Assembly: GCF_000969415.1 (NCBI RefSeq)
Contig: NZ_JZEX01000192.1
Coordinates: forward strand, 16,251-80,250
Reading direction: 5' to 3'
Length of the DNA: 64,000 nt
Source of the DNA: Devosia geojensis
GTDB lineage: Bacteria > Pseudomonadota > Alphaproteobacteria > Rhizobiales > Devosiaceae
In this document: positions 1-10,432 of the stretch, in pieces
Layout: every line of letters starts with the position of its first letter
How positions within the stretch are numbered: position 1 is the first letter of the stretch
Translations under genes and position numbers: made by a program
Notes under the pieces: model-generated
The model's database searches: none
Told to the model about the DNA's origin: nothing
The model's input: the letters and a program-made list of their open reading frames with translations, nothing else

Positions 1-1
1 G

Positions 2-1096
2 GACATGGAGTTTGTGCAGTTCCACCCGACCGGCATCTACGGCGCGGGCGTTCTCATCACCGAAGGGGCGCGCGGCGAGGGCGGGTACCTCACCAATTCG
101 GAAGGCGAGCGCTTCATGGAGCGCTACGCGCCCAATGCCAAGGACCTCGCCAGCCGCGACGTCGTCTCGCGCTGCATGACGATGGAAATCCGCGAGGGGA
201 GGGGCGTTGGCCCGAAGAAGGACCACATCTACCTCCACCTCGACCATCTCGACCCCAAGGTCCTGCACGAGCGCCTGCCGGGCATCACCGAATCGGCCAA
301 GATCTTCGCCGGCGTCGACTTGACCCGCGAGCCGATCCCGGTGCTGCCGACGGTGCACTACAACATGGGCGGCATCCCGGCGAACTATCACGGCGAGGTG
401 CTGGACCCGACGCCCGAGAACCCCGATCGCGTCGTGCCCGGTCTCATGGCCGTGGGCGAAGCCGCCTGCGCCTCGGTGCACGGGGCCAACCGGCTCGGCT
501 CCAATTCCCTGACCGACCTCGTCGTTTTCGGCCGCGCCGCGGCGCTGCGCGCCGGCAAGGTCCTCGACCGCAACGCGCCGGTGCCGGGGATCAATCAGGC
601 AGAGGACGACAAGATTCTCGCCCGCTTCGACCGGCTGCGCAACGCCAATGGCGGCAAGCCGACGGCGAAGCTGCGCGATGCCATGCAGCGCACCATGCAG
701 GAGGACGCCGCGGTCTTCCGCACCGGCAAGACGCTGCGCTCCGGGGTCGAGCGCATGAGCGCCATCTTTGCCGAGTTCGCCGACGTCAGGGTCACCGACC
801 GCTCGATGATCTGGAACTCCGATCTCGTCGAGACGCTCGAGCTCGAGAACCTGATGATCAACGCGCTGACCACCGTGGTTTCGGCCGAAGCCCGCCATGA
901 GAGCCGCGGCGCCCACGCGCGTGAAGATTTCCCCAGCCGCGACGACGAGACCTGGCGCAAGCATTCGCTCGCCTGGATTGGCGCGGACGGGCAGGTTTCG
1001 CTCGGCTACCGCCCGGTGCACGTCGATCCGCTGACCCCGGAAAGCGAAGGCGGCATCAGCCTGAAGAAGATCGCGCCCAAGGCGCGGGTGTATTGA
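2..1096 (+). CDS. sdhA: Succinate dehydrogenase flavoprotein subunit, 3' part (5' end outside window)
   Basis: This is the C-terminal 364 or so residues of the FAD subunit of complex II, which oxidises succinate to fumarate on the cytoplasmic face of the inner membrane. The reading frame is open to the window edge, so the gene is cut by the window and not truncated biologically. The VHYNMGG segment carries the conserved substrate-binding His. [11 protein letters not shown] is the FAD-domain signature, and [12 protein letters not shown] is the typical C-terminal-domain motif. The next gene starts on the last base of the stop codon. sdhB follows only after three small genes. Family assignment is secure. 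Confidence 0.97.
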   Translation, partial: DMEFVQFHPTGIYGAGVLITEGARGEGGYLTNSEGERFMERYAPNAKDLASRDVVSRCMTMEIREGRGVGPKKDHIYLHLDHLDPKVLHERLPGITESAKIFAGVDLTREPIPVLPTVHYNMGGIPANYHGEVLDPTPENPDRVVPGLMAVGEAACASVHGANRLGSNSLTDLVVFGRAAALRAGKVLDRNAPVPGINQAEDDKILARFDRLRNANGGKPTAKLRDAMQRTMQEDAAVFRTGKTLRSGVERMSAIFAEFADVRVTDRSMIWNSDLVETLELENLMINALTTVVSAEARHESRGAHAREDFPSRDDETWRKHSLAWIGADGQVSLGYRPVHVDPLTPESEGGISLKKIAPKARVY

Positions 1097-1548
1097 TGCG
1101 GCGCCTGGCCGTCATCGCGGCTCTGCTGGCGCTGGCCCTGCCGGCCCACGCGCAGCCTGGGGCGACGAGCGATGCGGAGCTTGCCGAGGCGCTGCATGGC
1201 TGCTGGTTCCGCAAATCCTGGAGCGCCGAGATCGAGGCGCAGCGGGCCGATCCCGATTTCCGCATCTCCAGCCAGATGTGCTTTGCCGGCGGGCTCGAGG
1301 GTGAGGTCGACGACTCCTTCTGTCAGGGCTACAGCTCGGATGACTGCGGCGTGCTCCTGGCGTCCTACGCGCTCAGGGATGGCAAGCTCTGGCGCGACTA
1401 CGGCCCCGATGCAGCCGATGGGCGCCTCAGCGTTTGCGACGTGACCCTGGACGGCAATCGTTGGCTCACGCTCTCCAACTGCCAATGGGTGGAAGGGGAC
1501 GCCGGACCGATTGAGGATATCGCCTACGAAAGGATCGTGGACCTGTGA
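1096..1548 (+). CDS. Exported cysteine-rich protein of unknown function
   Basis: This 150-residue protein begins with a clear signal peptide: a basic Arg-Arg start, an Ala/Leu-rich core and an AHAQ cleavage site near residue 20. The mature part has about six cysteines (GCW, QMC, SFC, DDC, VCD, SNC), which suggests a disulfide-stabilised periplasmic protein. ATG 1096 overlaps the sdhA TGA by one base, so I prefer it to the TTG one codon upstream. I do not recognise the family. Tight coupling to sdhA means it is co-transcribed with complex II, but a role in it is unproven. Confidence 0.75.
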   Translation: MRRLAVIAALLALALPAHAQPGATSDAELAEALHGCWFRKSWSAEIEAQRADPDFRISSQMCFAGGLEGEVDDSFCQGYSSDDCGVLLASYALRDGKLWRDYGPDAADGRLSVCDVTLDGNRWLTLSNCQWVEGDAGPIEDIAYERIVDL

Positions 1549-1976
1549 ACGGCCCGGCGGGATATTCCGGCACGCCGCTGGCGCAAAAGCTCGGCCTCAA
1601 GGACGGGCAGCGGGTGCTGTTCGTCGATCTGCCGGAGACGCTTGCCGGGCTCGCTTCCTCGCGTGCCTTCGCGGCTGCCGAGCGGGTGACGCTGTCGCAG
1701 GTCGGCGATGCCGGACGCGGCTACGATGTCGTCCACATCTTCACCGCTGCCCGCGCCGTGCTCGAGGACATGCTCGCCCGCTGCATGCAGCTGATCGCGC
1801 GCGATGGCATGATCTGGGTCTCGTGGCCCAAGAAAGCCGCCAGGATCGCCACCGACGTCACCGAGGACGTCATCCGTGAAACCTGCCTGCCGCTCGGGCT
1901 CGTCGACGTCAAGGTCTGCGCCGTCGATGCCGTCTGGTCGGGCTTGAAACTCGTCATCCGCAAGGAACTGAGATGA
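1545..1976 (+). CDS. DUF3052-like protein
   Basis: This 143-residue protein starts at GTG 1545, overlapping the previous stop by four bases (GTGA). It opens with the PLAQKLGLKDGQRVLFVDLP pattern that I associate with DUF3052 proteins, followed by an alternating beta/alpha layout and a DGMIWVSWPKK strand-turn segment. No signal peptide or membrane segment is seen. DUF3052 members have no firm biochemical role that I know of. It sits in a coupled chain between sdhA and sdhB and also overlaps the next gene by four bases. Confidence 0.75.
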   Translation: MNGPAGYSGTPLAQKLGLKDGQRVLFVDLPETLAGLASSRAFAAAERVTLSQVGDAGRGYDVVHIFTAARAVLEDMLARCMQLIARDGMIWVSWPKKAARIATDVTEDVIRETCLPLGLVDVKVCAVDAVWSGLKLVIRKELR

Positions 1977-2263
1977 TCCGAGGTCTTGCCGCTCTCGTGC
2001 TCGCGGCCGTCGCTCTGGCTCCGCCGGCACTCGCCGCGCCGACGGCGGCCCAGAAAGCCGAATTCCACGCGGTGTGTGTCGGCATCAGCGGCAACGATGC
2101 GCTCTGCACCTGCAAGGCGGATGCGGCGATGGACCTCATCGACGAACGGTTCATGGGTGTCGTGATAAGCTCGATGAAGGGCGGCGCGCCGGCCGCTTCC
2201 GACTACGAGGCCTACAACACCTACGTCGCCAGATCGAACCAGATCTGCAAACCGGACTACTGA
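1973..2263 (+). CDS. Small exported protein with four cysteines
   Basis: This 96-residue product has a signal peptide (basic start, Leu/Ala/Val core, cleavage near LAAPT). The mature part of about 75 residues has four cysteines (AVC, ALCTC, QIC), consistent with two disulfides in the periplasm. ATG 1973 overlaps the DUF3052 stop by four bases. The family is unknown to me. It is the last of three small genes that separate sdhA from sdhB. Confidence 0.7.
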   Translation: MIRGLAALVLAAVALAPPALAAPTAAQKAEFHAVCVGISGNDALCTCKADAAMDLIDERFMGVVISSMKGGAPAASDYEAYNTYVARSNQICKPDY

Positions 2264-2320
2264 GCGTTCCAGACCGCTTTCTGCGGCTCGTGAACGCCAC
2301 TACATAGAGACTGGACTACC

Positions 2321-2340
2321 GCGCCGTCTGCGGACGGCGC
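2321..2340 (+). terminator. Perfect GC-rich hairpin upstream of sdhB
   Basis: GCGCCGTC and GACGGCGC form an 8-bp perfect stem around a TGCG tetraloop, 24 bases before the sdhB start. It has no T-tract, so it may be an attenuating or RNA-stabilising leader hairpin and not a classic terminator. Confidence 0.4.
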
Positions 2341-2363
2341 GACCCCGAAAGGACACGCGAACC

Positions 2364-3146
2364 ATGGCCGAACTGGTGCTTCCCAAGAATTCCCGACCCG
2401 CCAGGGGCAAGACCTGGCCGCGGCCGGAAGGCGCCAAACGCGTGCGCGAGTTCCACATCTACCGCTACGATCCGGACAAGGCCGACAACCCGCGCATCGA
2501 CACCTATTTCGTCGACCTCGACGATTGCGGCCCGATGATCCTCGACGCGCTCCTGTGGATCAAGAACGAGGTCGATCCGACGTTGACGCTGCGCCGTTCC
2601 TGCCGCGAGGGCATCTGCGGGTCGTGCTCGATGAACATCAACGGGCTCAACACGCTCGCCTGCACCAAGGGCATGGACGAGAGCTCGGGGCCGATCAAGG
2701 TCTATCCGCTGCCGCACATGCCGGTGGTCAAGGACCTGGTGCCGGACCTTTCCAACTTCTACGCCCAGCACCGCGCCATCGAGCCGTGGCTGAAGACGGT
2801 CAGCGAAACCCCCAAGGACGAGTGGCGCCAGTCGATCGAGGACCGCGCCAAGCTCGACGGGCTCTACGAATGCATCCTTTGCGCCTGCTGCTCGACCTCG
2901 TGCCCGTCCTACTGGTGGAACGGGGAGAAATATCTCGGGCCCGCCGCGCTCCTCCAGGCCTATCGCTGGCTGATCGACAGCCGCGACGAGACGCAGGCCG
3001 AGCGCCTCGATGACCTCGAGGACCCGTTCAAGCTCTATCGCTGCCACACCATCATGAACTGCGCCAAGGTCTGCCCCAAGGGGCTGAACCCGGCCAAGGC
3101 CATCGCCGCCATCAAGAAGATGATGGTCGAGCGCCAGGCGGCCTAG
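2364..3146 (+). CDS. sdhB: Succinate dehydrogenase iron-sulfur subunit
   Basis: This 260-residue subunit is full length. It carries electrons from SdhA through three Fe-S clusters to ubiquinone. The [2Fe-2S] ligands are in [10 protein letters not shown] and the following Cys of NTLAC. The [4Fe-4S] motif is [11 protein letters not shown], and the [3Fe-4S] ligands lie in [17 protein letters not shown] 2364 is preceded by an AAAGGA-type ribosome site. The next gene starts on its stop codon (TAGTG). Confidence 0.98.
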   Translation: MAELVLPKNSRPARGKTWPRPEGAKRVREFHIYRYDPDKADNPRIDTYFVDLDDCGPMILDALLWIKNEVDPTLTLRRSCREGICGSCSMNINGLNTLACTKGMDESSGPIKVYPLPHMPVVKDLVPDLSNFYAQHRAIEPWLKTVSETPKDEWRQSIEDRAKLDGLYECILCACCSTSCPSYWWNGEKYLGPAALLQAYRWLIDSRDETQAERLDDLEDPFKLYRCHTIMNCAKVCPKGLNPAKAIAAIKKMMVERQAA

Positions 3147-3862
3147 TGGCGGGAACCTACCCCGAAGGCTTTTACGATGATCGCCGCGCCCACACGGCGC
3201 ATGCGGCACGCACCGTGCTCGGCCTCGTCTTCCCGTACCTCACGCCCAGGCGCGTCGTCGACATCGGCTGCGGCACCGGCACCTGGCTTGCCGCCGCGCT
3301 GGAGCTCGGCGCGACGGACGTCGAGGGCATCGAGGGCGAGTGGGTCGCGCAGGACATGCTCGACGACACGCGCATCGCCTTTGCCGCGCGCGACCTCGAG
3401 CAATCGTTCGCCTTCGAAACCCCCTTCGATCTTGCCATCTCGCTCGAGGTTGCCGAGCACCTGTCGCCCGCGCGTGCCGACGGGTTCGTCGCCGATCTCG
3501 TCGCGGCCTCGCCGGCGGTGCTGTTTTCGGCGGCCGTTCCGGGGCAGGGCGGGGTCAACCACGTCAACGAGCAGTGGCAGAGCTACTGGGCCCGGAAATT
3601 CGCCGGCCACGGCTACGCCGCCTACGACATCGTGCGTCCTGCCGTGTGGGCGGATGACGCGATTCCCGCCTGGTACCGGCAGAACGTCCTCCTTTATCTC
3701 GCCGCCGGTCACCGGAGCGCGCAAGGGTTGACACGGGCGTCGATCGAGACCCTCGATATCGTCCATCCGCGCTTCTGGGAGCGGGCCAACCGCGAGCTCG
3801 CCTATGCCGGGGCTCTGCCGGAATCGGAAGTGCTGGCGCGCCGGGCGCGCGGTGAGGGCTGA
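3146..3862 (+). CDS. Class I SAM-dependent methyltransferase
   Basis: This 238-residue protein has the Rossmann SAM-binding motif I, VVDIGCGTGTW, at about residues 32-42. An acidic residue follows the second strand (GIEGEW), and a motif IV-like DLAISLEVAEHL segment follows. The substrate cannot be told from sequence. GTG 3146 overlaps the sdhB stop by one base, so it is read with sdhB. There is no signal peptide. The C-terminal tail is Arg/Glu-rich. Confidence 0.85.
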   Translation: MAGTYPEGFYDDRRAHTAHAARTVLGLVFPYLTPRRVVDIGCGTGTWLAAALELGATDVEGIEGEWVAQDMLDDTRIAFAARDLEQSFAFETPFDLAISLEVAEHLSPARADGFVADLVAASPAVLFSAAVPGQGGVNHVNEQWQSYWARKFAGHGYAAYDIVRPAVWADDAIPAWYRQNVLLYLAAGHRSAQGLTRASIETLDIVHPRFWERANRELAYAGALPESEVLARRARGEG

Positions 3863-3878
3863 GAGAAGGGGCAAGCCA

Positions 3879-4094
3879 ATGGCGTTCCAAACCATCATTC
3901 ACGTGCGCGACGTCTCGACGGCCAGGGTGCTGGTCGCCGCGCTCAAGGCCCACGGCTTCCATCCGCTCGAGGGCGGCGATGGAGGCCTGCCCGGCGTCAC
4001 CGGCCTCAAGGGCACCGCCATCTCGGTGCCGGAGGAGGAAGCGCAGGACGCCGCGATCCTTGCCGGCGATCTGTTGCGCGAGATGGAACAATAG
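3879..4094 (+). CDS. DUF2007-like small protein
   Basis: This 71-residue protein fits the short alpha/beta DUF2007 pattern (a strand, then a helix STARVLVAALKAHGF, then strands). ATG 3879 has a GAGAAGGGG ribosome site and removes an unnatural upstream extension. DUF2007 proteins are often labelled putative signal transducers without strong evidence. It follows the methyltransferase closely. Confidence 0.7.
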   Translation: MAFQTIIHVRDVSTARVLVAALKAHGFHPLEGGDGGLPGVTGLKGTAISVPEEEAQDAAILAGDLLREMEQ

Positions 4095-4281
4095 ACCGGT
4101 CAATATACGTTGAACCGGTGGTTGCAGGGCCGGGCATTTGCCAAGCGCCTCAAAAAACCGCCACAATACTGCGCGCCAACTGCCCGATGCGGGCAGGGCG
4201 ATTGAACAGGGATCGGTCATTGGCTATAAGCGCGGCCAATCCCTTAACCTTGGTTTAGCCCCGCGGGGCAGGAGCAAATCC

Positions 4282-4962
4282 ATGACGGTTCGGATGCGCG
4301 GCTCGGCGTCCTTCTTCGGTCTTGCGGCAACAACGGCCATCGTGCTGGCCGGCTGTTCCTCAACGGCCGATACCCGCAATCTCAACGTGGTGGGCCAGGC
4401 CCAGCCGCAAACCCTCGCCCCGGTGCAGGGCTCGACGGTGGCGCAGAACACGCTGCCCCCGCTCGGCGGCGTGCAGGGGCAGGCAGCCCCCGGCCTTTCC
4501 GGCCAGCCGACGCTCGGCGGGGTGCAGGCCCAGCAGCAGGCGGCCCTTGGCGGCCAGACGGCCGCGCCGGGCCTTTCCGGCCAGCCGGTCCTCGGCGGCG
4601 CCCCCGCGGCGACGACGCCCGCCGCTCCGGGAGCCACTGCGCCCGGCGGCTCTTTCGTCAGCCTCGATCCGCTGGCGGCCAATATCGGCACGGGGCCGGA
4701 GGGCACGTGGACGGTGGTTTCCGGCCAGTCGCAGTGCCGGCTGAACCTGCCGCTGACCGCCGGCAGTGCTCCCGGCTACAACCGCGCCTCGGCTCCGGGC
4801 TGCACGCTGCCGGGCCTGTCGACCGTCGCCGGCTGGCGCCAGGTCGGCAGCCAGATCCAGCTCGTCGACGGGGCCAACTCCATCGTGGCGTTCCTTGCGC
4901 CGAGCGGGGGCAACTACATCGGCACGCTCGCCGGGGGCCAGCCGATCACCATGCAGCGCTAG
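4282..4962 (+). CDS. Inh-domain (AprI/Omp19-like) lipoprotein
   Basis: This 226-residue protein is a predicted lipoprotein with lipobox LAGC, Cys at residue 25. A low-complexity linker rich in Gly, Gln, Pro and Ala follows, with two copies of PGLSGQPxLGG. A C-terminal domain of about 85 residues (from TWTVVSGQSQCRL to the end) has a Cys pair and a beta-barrel-like pattern typical of bacterial protease inhibitors of the Inh family. Brucella Omp19 has this architecture and inhibits proteases. ATG 4282 with a GGAGCAAA ribosome site is chosen over upstream in-frame starts that would bury the signal peptide. Its likely location is the outer membrane. Confidence 0.82.
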   Translation: MTVRMRGSASFFGLAATTAIVLAGCSSTADTRNLNVVGQAQPQTLAPVQGSTVAQNTLPPLGGVQGQAAPGLSGQPTLGGVQAQQQAALGGQTAAPGLSGQPVLGGAPAATTPAAPGATAPGGSFVSLDPLAANIGTGPEGTWTVVSGQSQCRLNLPLTAGSAPGYNRASAPGCTLPGLSTVAGWRQVGSQIQLVDGANSIVAFLAPSGGNYIGTLAGGQPITMQR

Positions 4963-4977
4963 CCGCGGCCGCACGCC

Positions 4978-6120
4978 GTGCAGGCCAGAGCCAGGGCGCG
5001 GGCGCCGGGCCCCGTCAGCCACGCCTACAAGGCGCTCGCCGACCGGGGCGCCATCTCGCCCGATCCGGCGCAGATGGAGGCCGCGCATCTTCTCGATGGC
5101 ATCGCAGAAGCCCTCGGCGAGAGCCGCCCGGCCAGCTTTCTCGCGCGCTTCAAGGAGCGCGAGCCCGTCAGGGGCGCCTACATCTGGGGCGAGGTCGGGC
5201 GCGGCAAGACCATGCTGATGGACCTCTTCTTCTCGGTCGCGCCGATCAAGGCGAAGCGCCGCGTCCACTTCCACGAGTTCATGGACGAGGTCCATGCCGG
5301 CATCGCCGCCTTCCGCAAGACGGCCAAGGCGAAGGGCGACGAAACGGACCCGATCGAGGCGGTGATCAAGCCCATCGCCAGGTCGACGCGGCTCCTCTGC
5401 CTCGACGAGTTCCACGTCCACGACATCACCAATGCGATGCTGCTCTATCGCCTGTTCGACAAGCTCTTTTCGCGCGGCGTCGTGCTGGTCGCGACCTCCA
5501 ATGTCGTGCCGGACCGGCTCTACGAGAACGGGCTCAACCGCGACCTTTTCCTGCCCTTCATCAAGCTTTTGAAGGAGCACGCGACCATCGCGTCGCTGCC
5601 GGCTCGGAAGGACTACCGGCGCGAGAAATTCTCGGGCCGCGAGGTCTATGCCTTCGGCACGGGGCCTGATGCGCGCGAAAGGATGGACGCGCTCTGGCTC
5701 GCCATCACCGGCGGCGAGCCAGGCGAGCCGACGAGCATCGAGAGCATCGGCCGGCAGATCCCGGTGCCGCTGGCCGCCATGGGCGCGGCCCGCTTCGGTT
5801 TTTCAGATCTTTGCGAGAAGCCGCTGGGCGCGCGCGATTTCGTGCGCCTCTCCCATGCCTTCGACAGTTTCGTCATCGACGGCGTGCCGCAGTTCGATCG
5901 GCTGAAGTCGGACGCGGCCAAGCGCTTCATCCTTCTCGTCGACACGCTCTACGACCGCGGCGTCAAGCTCGCGGCGAGCTTCGCTGTGCCGCTGGAAGAG
6001 TTGGGAAAGGACGACAAGACGGCCTTCGAATTCGAGCGCACGGTGTCGCGGCTGATCGAGATGGCCTCGAACGATTATCTTAGCGCGCCGCTGCGCGAGC
6101 CGGAAGCAGAATCTCGCTAA
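4978..6120 (+). CDS. zapE: Cell division protein ZapE (AFG1-like ATPase)
   Basis: This 380-residue ATPase has Walker A GEVGRGKT near residue 71 and Walker B LLCLDEFHV near residue 138. The sensor-like VLVATSN motif follows, with the family's characteristic arrangement throughout. ZapE acts at the constricting Z-ring in E. coli; mitochondrial relatives are AFG1/LACE1. The start is GTG 4978, 15 bases after the lipoprotein stop. It often lies next to mdh-sucCDAB in rhizobia, which supports the call. Confidence 0.93.
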   Translation: MQARARARAPGPVSHAYKALADRGAISPDPAQMEAAHLLDGIAEALGESRPASFLARFKEREPVRGAYIWGEVGRGKTMLMDLFFSVAPIKAKRRVHFHEFMDEVHAGIAAFRKTAKAKGDETDPIEAVIKPIARSTRLLCLDEFHVHDITNAMLLYRLFDKLFSRGVVLVATSNVVPDRLYENGLNRDLFLPFIKLLKEHATIASLPARKDYRREKFSGREVYAFGTGPDARERMDALWLAITGGEPGEPTSIESIGRQIPVPLAAMGAARFGFSDLCEKPLGARDFVRLSHAFDSFVIDGVPQFDRLKSDAAKRFILLVDTLYDRGVKLAASFAVPLEELGKDDKTAFEFERTVSRLIEMASNDYLSAPLREPEAESR

Positions 6121-6164
6121 GAGGCACGTGCGAGACGAGACCGGTTTAGACGAAGGGTTCACTT

Positions 6165-7190
<1,026 letters not shown>

Positions 7191-7234
7191 GCCGACCCGC
7201 GCCAAGAGACCTCTCCCCAACACGGGACTGACAG

Positions 7235-8428
7235 ATGAATATCCACGAACACCAGGCCAAGGCGCTCTTGAAGGACTATGGGGCGCCGGTCGCCGCAGGC
7301 GTCGCCATCTTCTCGGCTGACGAGGCGGAAGCGGCGGCCAGGTCCTTGCCGGGACCCCTCTATGTGGTCAAGAGCCAGATCCACGCCGGCGGGCGCGGCA
7401 AGGGCAAATTCAAGGAGCTTTCTCCCGACGCCAAGGGCGGGGTCAGGCTGGCCAAGTCCGTCGAGGACGTCGTCGCCAACGCCCGCGAGATGCTGGGCAA
7501 CACGCTCGTGACCAAGCAGACCGGCCCCGCCGGCAAGCAGGTCAACCGCCTCTACATCGAGGACGGCGCCGATATCGCGCGCGAGCTCTACTGCTCGCTG
7601 CTCGTCGACCGTGGAACGGGCCGCGTCTCCTTTGTCGTCTCGACCGAGGGCGGCATGGACATCGAGGCGGTCGCCGCCGAGACGCCGGACAAGATCGTCA
7701 CCGTCGACATCGACCCGGACAAGGGTGTGACCGACGCCGACGTCGCCGAGATCTCGTCGGCCCTGAAGCTCGAGGGCGACGCCGCCAATGACGCCAAGAG
7801 CCTCTTTCCGATCCTCTACAAGGCCTTCACCGAGAAGGACATGAGCCTTCTCGAGGTCAACCCACTGATCGTCATGGACGACGGGCACCTGCGCGTCCTC
7901 GACGCCAAGGTCTCGTTCGACAACAACGCCGCCTTCCGCCACGAGGACATCGCGCAGCTGCGTGATCTCACCGAAGAGGACGCCAAGGAGATCGAGGCTT
8001 CCAAGCACGATCTCTCCTACGTCGCCCTCGACGGCAATATCGGCTGCATGGTCAACGGCGCGGGCCTTGCCATGGCCACCATGGACATCATCAAGCTCTA
8101 TGGGGCCGAGCCCGCCAACTTCCTCGATGTGGGCGGCGGCGCCAGCAAGGAAAAGGTCACGGCCGCCTTCAAGATCATCACCGCCGACCCCAATGTCGAA
8201 GGCATCCTCGTCAATATCTTCGGCGGCATCATGCGCTGCGACGTCATCGCCGAGGGCGTGATCGCCGCGGTCAAGGAGGTCGGGCTTAAGGTGCCGCTGG
8301 TCGTCCGCCTCGAAGGTACGCGCGTCAAGGAAGGCAAGGCCATCCTCGACCAGTCCGGGCTCAACGTCATCTCGGCCGACGATCTCGACGACGCGGCCCA
8401 GAAGATCGTCGCGGCGGTGAAGGGATAA
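7235..8428 (+). CDS. sucC: Succinyl-CoA synthetase beta subunit
   Basis: This 397-residue ATP-grasp protein starts with the diagnostic MNIHEHQAK. It forms the nucleotide-binding half of the enzyme that makes ATP or GTP from succinyl-CoA. The ATP-grasp Gly-rich loop [10 protein letters not shown] and the C-terminal CoA-ligase domain with [10 protein letters not shown] are both present. Unusually, sucD is not next: an exported protein and a cupin intervene. Confidence 0.98.
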   Translation: MNIHEHQAKALLKDYGAPVAAGVAIFSADEAEAAARSLPGPLYVVKSQIHAGGRGKGKFKELSPDAKGGVRLAKSVEDVVANAREMLGNTLVTKQTGPAGKQVNRLYIEDGADIARELYCSLLVDRGTGRVSFVVSTEGGMDIEAVAAETPDKIVTVDIDPDKGVTDADVAEISSALKLEGDAANDAKSLFPILYKAFTEKDMSLLEVNPLIVMDDGHLRVLDAKVSFDNNAAFRHEDIAQLRDLTEEDAKEIEASKHDLSYVALDGNIGCMVNGAGLAMATMDIIKLYGAEPANFLDVGGGASKEKVTAAFKIITADPNVEGILVNIFGGIMRCDVIAEGVIAAVKEVGLKVPLVVRLEGTRVKEGKAILDQSGLNVISADDLDDAAQKIVAAVKG

Positions 8429-8433
8429 ACGCC

Positions 8434-8970
8434 ATGCACGCCTCGCGCCCCGCCGTCTCCGTCCTGCTCGCAGCTCTTCTCGTCGCGGCGCCCGCCGCCG
8501 CTCAGGAGAAGACCAAGAGCAAGGCGCCGGCCCGGCCGATCACGGTCGAGCTTCTCGAGACCTGCGAGCTCTTCGCGCGCGGCGACGTGCTGGCGAGCTC
8601 GAGCGCGACCGAGAAGGGCTGGAGCGTCACCGAAGCCGTGACCGACAGCGTCTTCGTTTCCTCCTTCGAGGCCTCGCGTTCATTCGAAGGGATCGGCGAT
8701 GCCGACCTCTTCGTGCTCGTCGAGGATTACCCGCAGCTGACGCTCGGCTATTGCCGCATCGACATCAGCGAGCCGCAGGGCGAGGCGGGTGTTGCCGAGC
8801 TCGACGGCCTCGATCGCCTTGCCGGCGACCTCGAGGAGAACGCCGACGGCACCTATGGCGCCTGGAACGGCACGGGCGAGGACGCCAGCTACATGCTCCT
8901 CTCCAACCAGGACGAATACAGCTTCGGCCTGCAGCTGACGATCATCGAACCGGTCGAAGGCGGTCAGTAG
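8434..8970 (+). CDS. Exported protein of unknown function
   Basis: This 178-residue protein has a signal peptide ending near AAAQE (about residue 24) and a short Lys-rich stretch after it. The mature part has two cysteines (ETC and YCR) and no motif I recognise. It starts six bases after sucC and ends four bases before the cupin gene, so it is inside the suc operon. Confidence 0.7.
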   Translation: MHASRPAVSVLLAALLVAAPAAAQEKTKSKAPARPITVELLETCELFARGDVLASSSATEKGWSVTEAVTDSVFVSSFEASRSFEGIGDADLFVLVEDYPQLTLGYCRIDISEPQGEAGVAELDGLDRLAGDLEENADGTYGAWNGTGEDASYMLLSNQDEYSFGLQLTIIEPVEGGQ

Positions 8971-8973
8971 GCG

Positions 8974-9348
8974 ATGCCCGTCCCCCGAAAGATCCACCTG
9001 CTCGAAGCGGCCGACGCGCGCATCGGCAAGGTCTTCGATCCCCATATCGCCGGCGACGTCAACGACGCGCAGGTCAAGATCGCCAAGTTCGGCGAGGTGT
9101 TCGACTGGCATGCCCATGAAAACGAGGACGAGGCGTTCCTCGTGCTGCGCGGCCGCATCGCCGTCGATTTCCGCGACGGCGCCGTCGAGATGGGCGAGGG
9201 CGAGTTCCTCGTCGTTCCCAAGGGCGTCGAGCACCGGCCGCGCTCATTGACCCACGAGCCGGTCGTGCTGATGTTCGAGCCGGCGACCACCCTCAACACC
9301 GGTAACGCCGACAGTGCGCTGACCGTCACCGAACTCAACCGACTCTAG
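8974..9348 (+). CDS. Cupin-domain protein
   Basis: This 124-residue single-domain cupin has the metal-site motif [11 protein letters not shown] (two His and a Glu) near residues 46-56. The second motif, PKGVEHRP, supplies the third His. Proteins of this size are metal-binding enzymes or sensors; the substrate cannot be read from the sequence. It lies eight bases before sucD and is co-transcribed with the suc genes. Confidence 0.85.
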   Translation: MPVPRKIHLLEAADARIGKVFDPHIAGDVNDAQVKIAKFGEVFDWHAHENEDEAFLVLRGRIAVDFRDGAVEMGEGEFLVVPKGVEHRPRSLTHEPVVLMFEPATTLNTGNADSALTVTELNRL

Positions 9349-9356
9349 GAAGCTCA

Positions 9357-10265
9357 ATGTCGATTCTCGTCAACAAGGATACCAAGGTTCTGGTGCAGGG
9401 GCTGACCGGCAAGACCGGCACGTTCCATACCGAGCAGGCGCTGGCCTACTACGGCACCAAGATGGTCGGCGGCGTGAACCCCAAGAAGGGCGGCGAGACC
9501 TGGACCTCGGGGCTCGACGCATCGGCGAGCCTGCCGATCTTTGCAACGGTTGCCGAAGGCAAGGACGCAACGGGCGCCAACGCCTCGGTCATCTACGTGC
9601 CGCCGGCGGGCGCCGCCGCCGCCATCCTCGAGGCGATCGAGGCCGAGATCGAACTCATCGTCTGCATCACCGAGGGCGTGCCGGTCCTCGACATGGTCAA
9701 GGTGAAGGCCGCGCTCGAAAAATCGAAGTCGCGCCTCATCGGCCCGAACTGCCCGGGCGCGCTGACACCCGAAGAATGCAAGATCGGCATCATGCCGGGG
9801 TCCATCTTCTCCAAGGGCTCGGTGGGCATTGTTTCCCGCTCGGGCACGCTTACCTATGAAGCGGTGTTCCAGACGACCAACGAGGGTCTCGGACAGACGA
9901 CCGCGGTCGGCATCGGCGGCGACCCGGTCAAGGGCACCGAGTTCATCGATGTCCTCGAGATGTTCCTGGCCGACGAGGCTACAAGATCGATCATCATGAT
10001 CGGCGAGATCGGCGGCTCGGCCGAGGAAGACGCCGCGCAGTTCCTCATCGACGAGGCCAAGCGCGGCCGCAAGAAGCCCATGGCCGGGTTCATTGCGGGC
10101 CTCACCGCGCCCGCAGGCCGCACCATGGGTCATGCTGGCGCCGTAATTTCGGGCGGTAAGGGTGGCGCCGAAGACAAGATCGCGGCCATGCAAGCGGCCG
10201 GGATCAAGGTGTCCAAGTCCCCGGCACGCATCGGGGCGACGCTGGCCGAGGTCCTCAAGGGCTGA
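9357..10265 (+). CDS. sucD: Succinyl-CoA synthetase alpha subunit
   Basis: This 302-residue protein binds CoA through an N-terminal Rossmann domain ([12 protein letters not shown]). It carries the phosphorylated active-site His in [14 protein letters not shown]. The GPNCPG motif is also present. It pairs with SucC made from 0.9 kb upstream. A 167-base gap with no gene separates it from sucA and may hold a promoter. Confidence 0.98.
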   Translation: MSILVNKDTKVLVQGLTGKTGTFHTEQALAYYGTKMVGGVNPKKGGETWTSGLDASASLPIFATVAEGKDATGANASVIYVPPAGAAAAILEAIEAEIELIVCITEGVPVLDMVKVKAALEKSKSRLIGPNCPGALTPEECKIGIMPGSIFSKGSVGIVSRSGTLTYEAVFQTTNEGLGQTTAVGIGGDPVKGTEFIDVLEMFLADEATRSIIMIGEIGGSAEEDAAQFLIDEAKRGRKKPMAGFIAGLTAPAGRTMGHAGAVISGGKGGAEDKIAAMQAAGIKVSKSPARIGATLAEVLKG

Positions 10266-10432
10266 CGGTCACGAATTGATGAGCCGTAGCGCGGGCGGGG
10301 CGCGCTGCACGTTTTAACGCGATACAAAGGACAAAGCGGTCAGTATCGGGTGGAAAACTGAACCGCATTTGGGGTCGGCACCTGCCGGCTCGTTGAGAAG
10401 GATGGCGGGGCGAGAGGCCTCGCGACAGAGCA

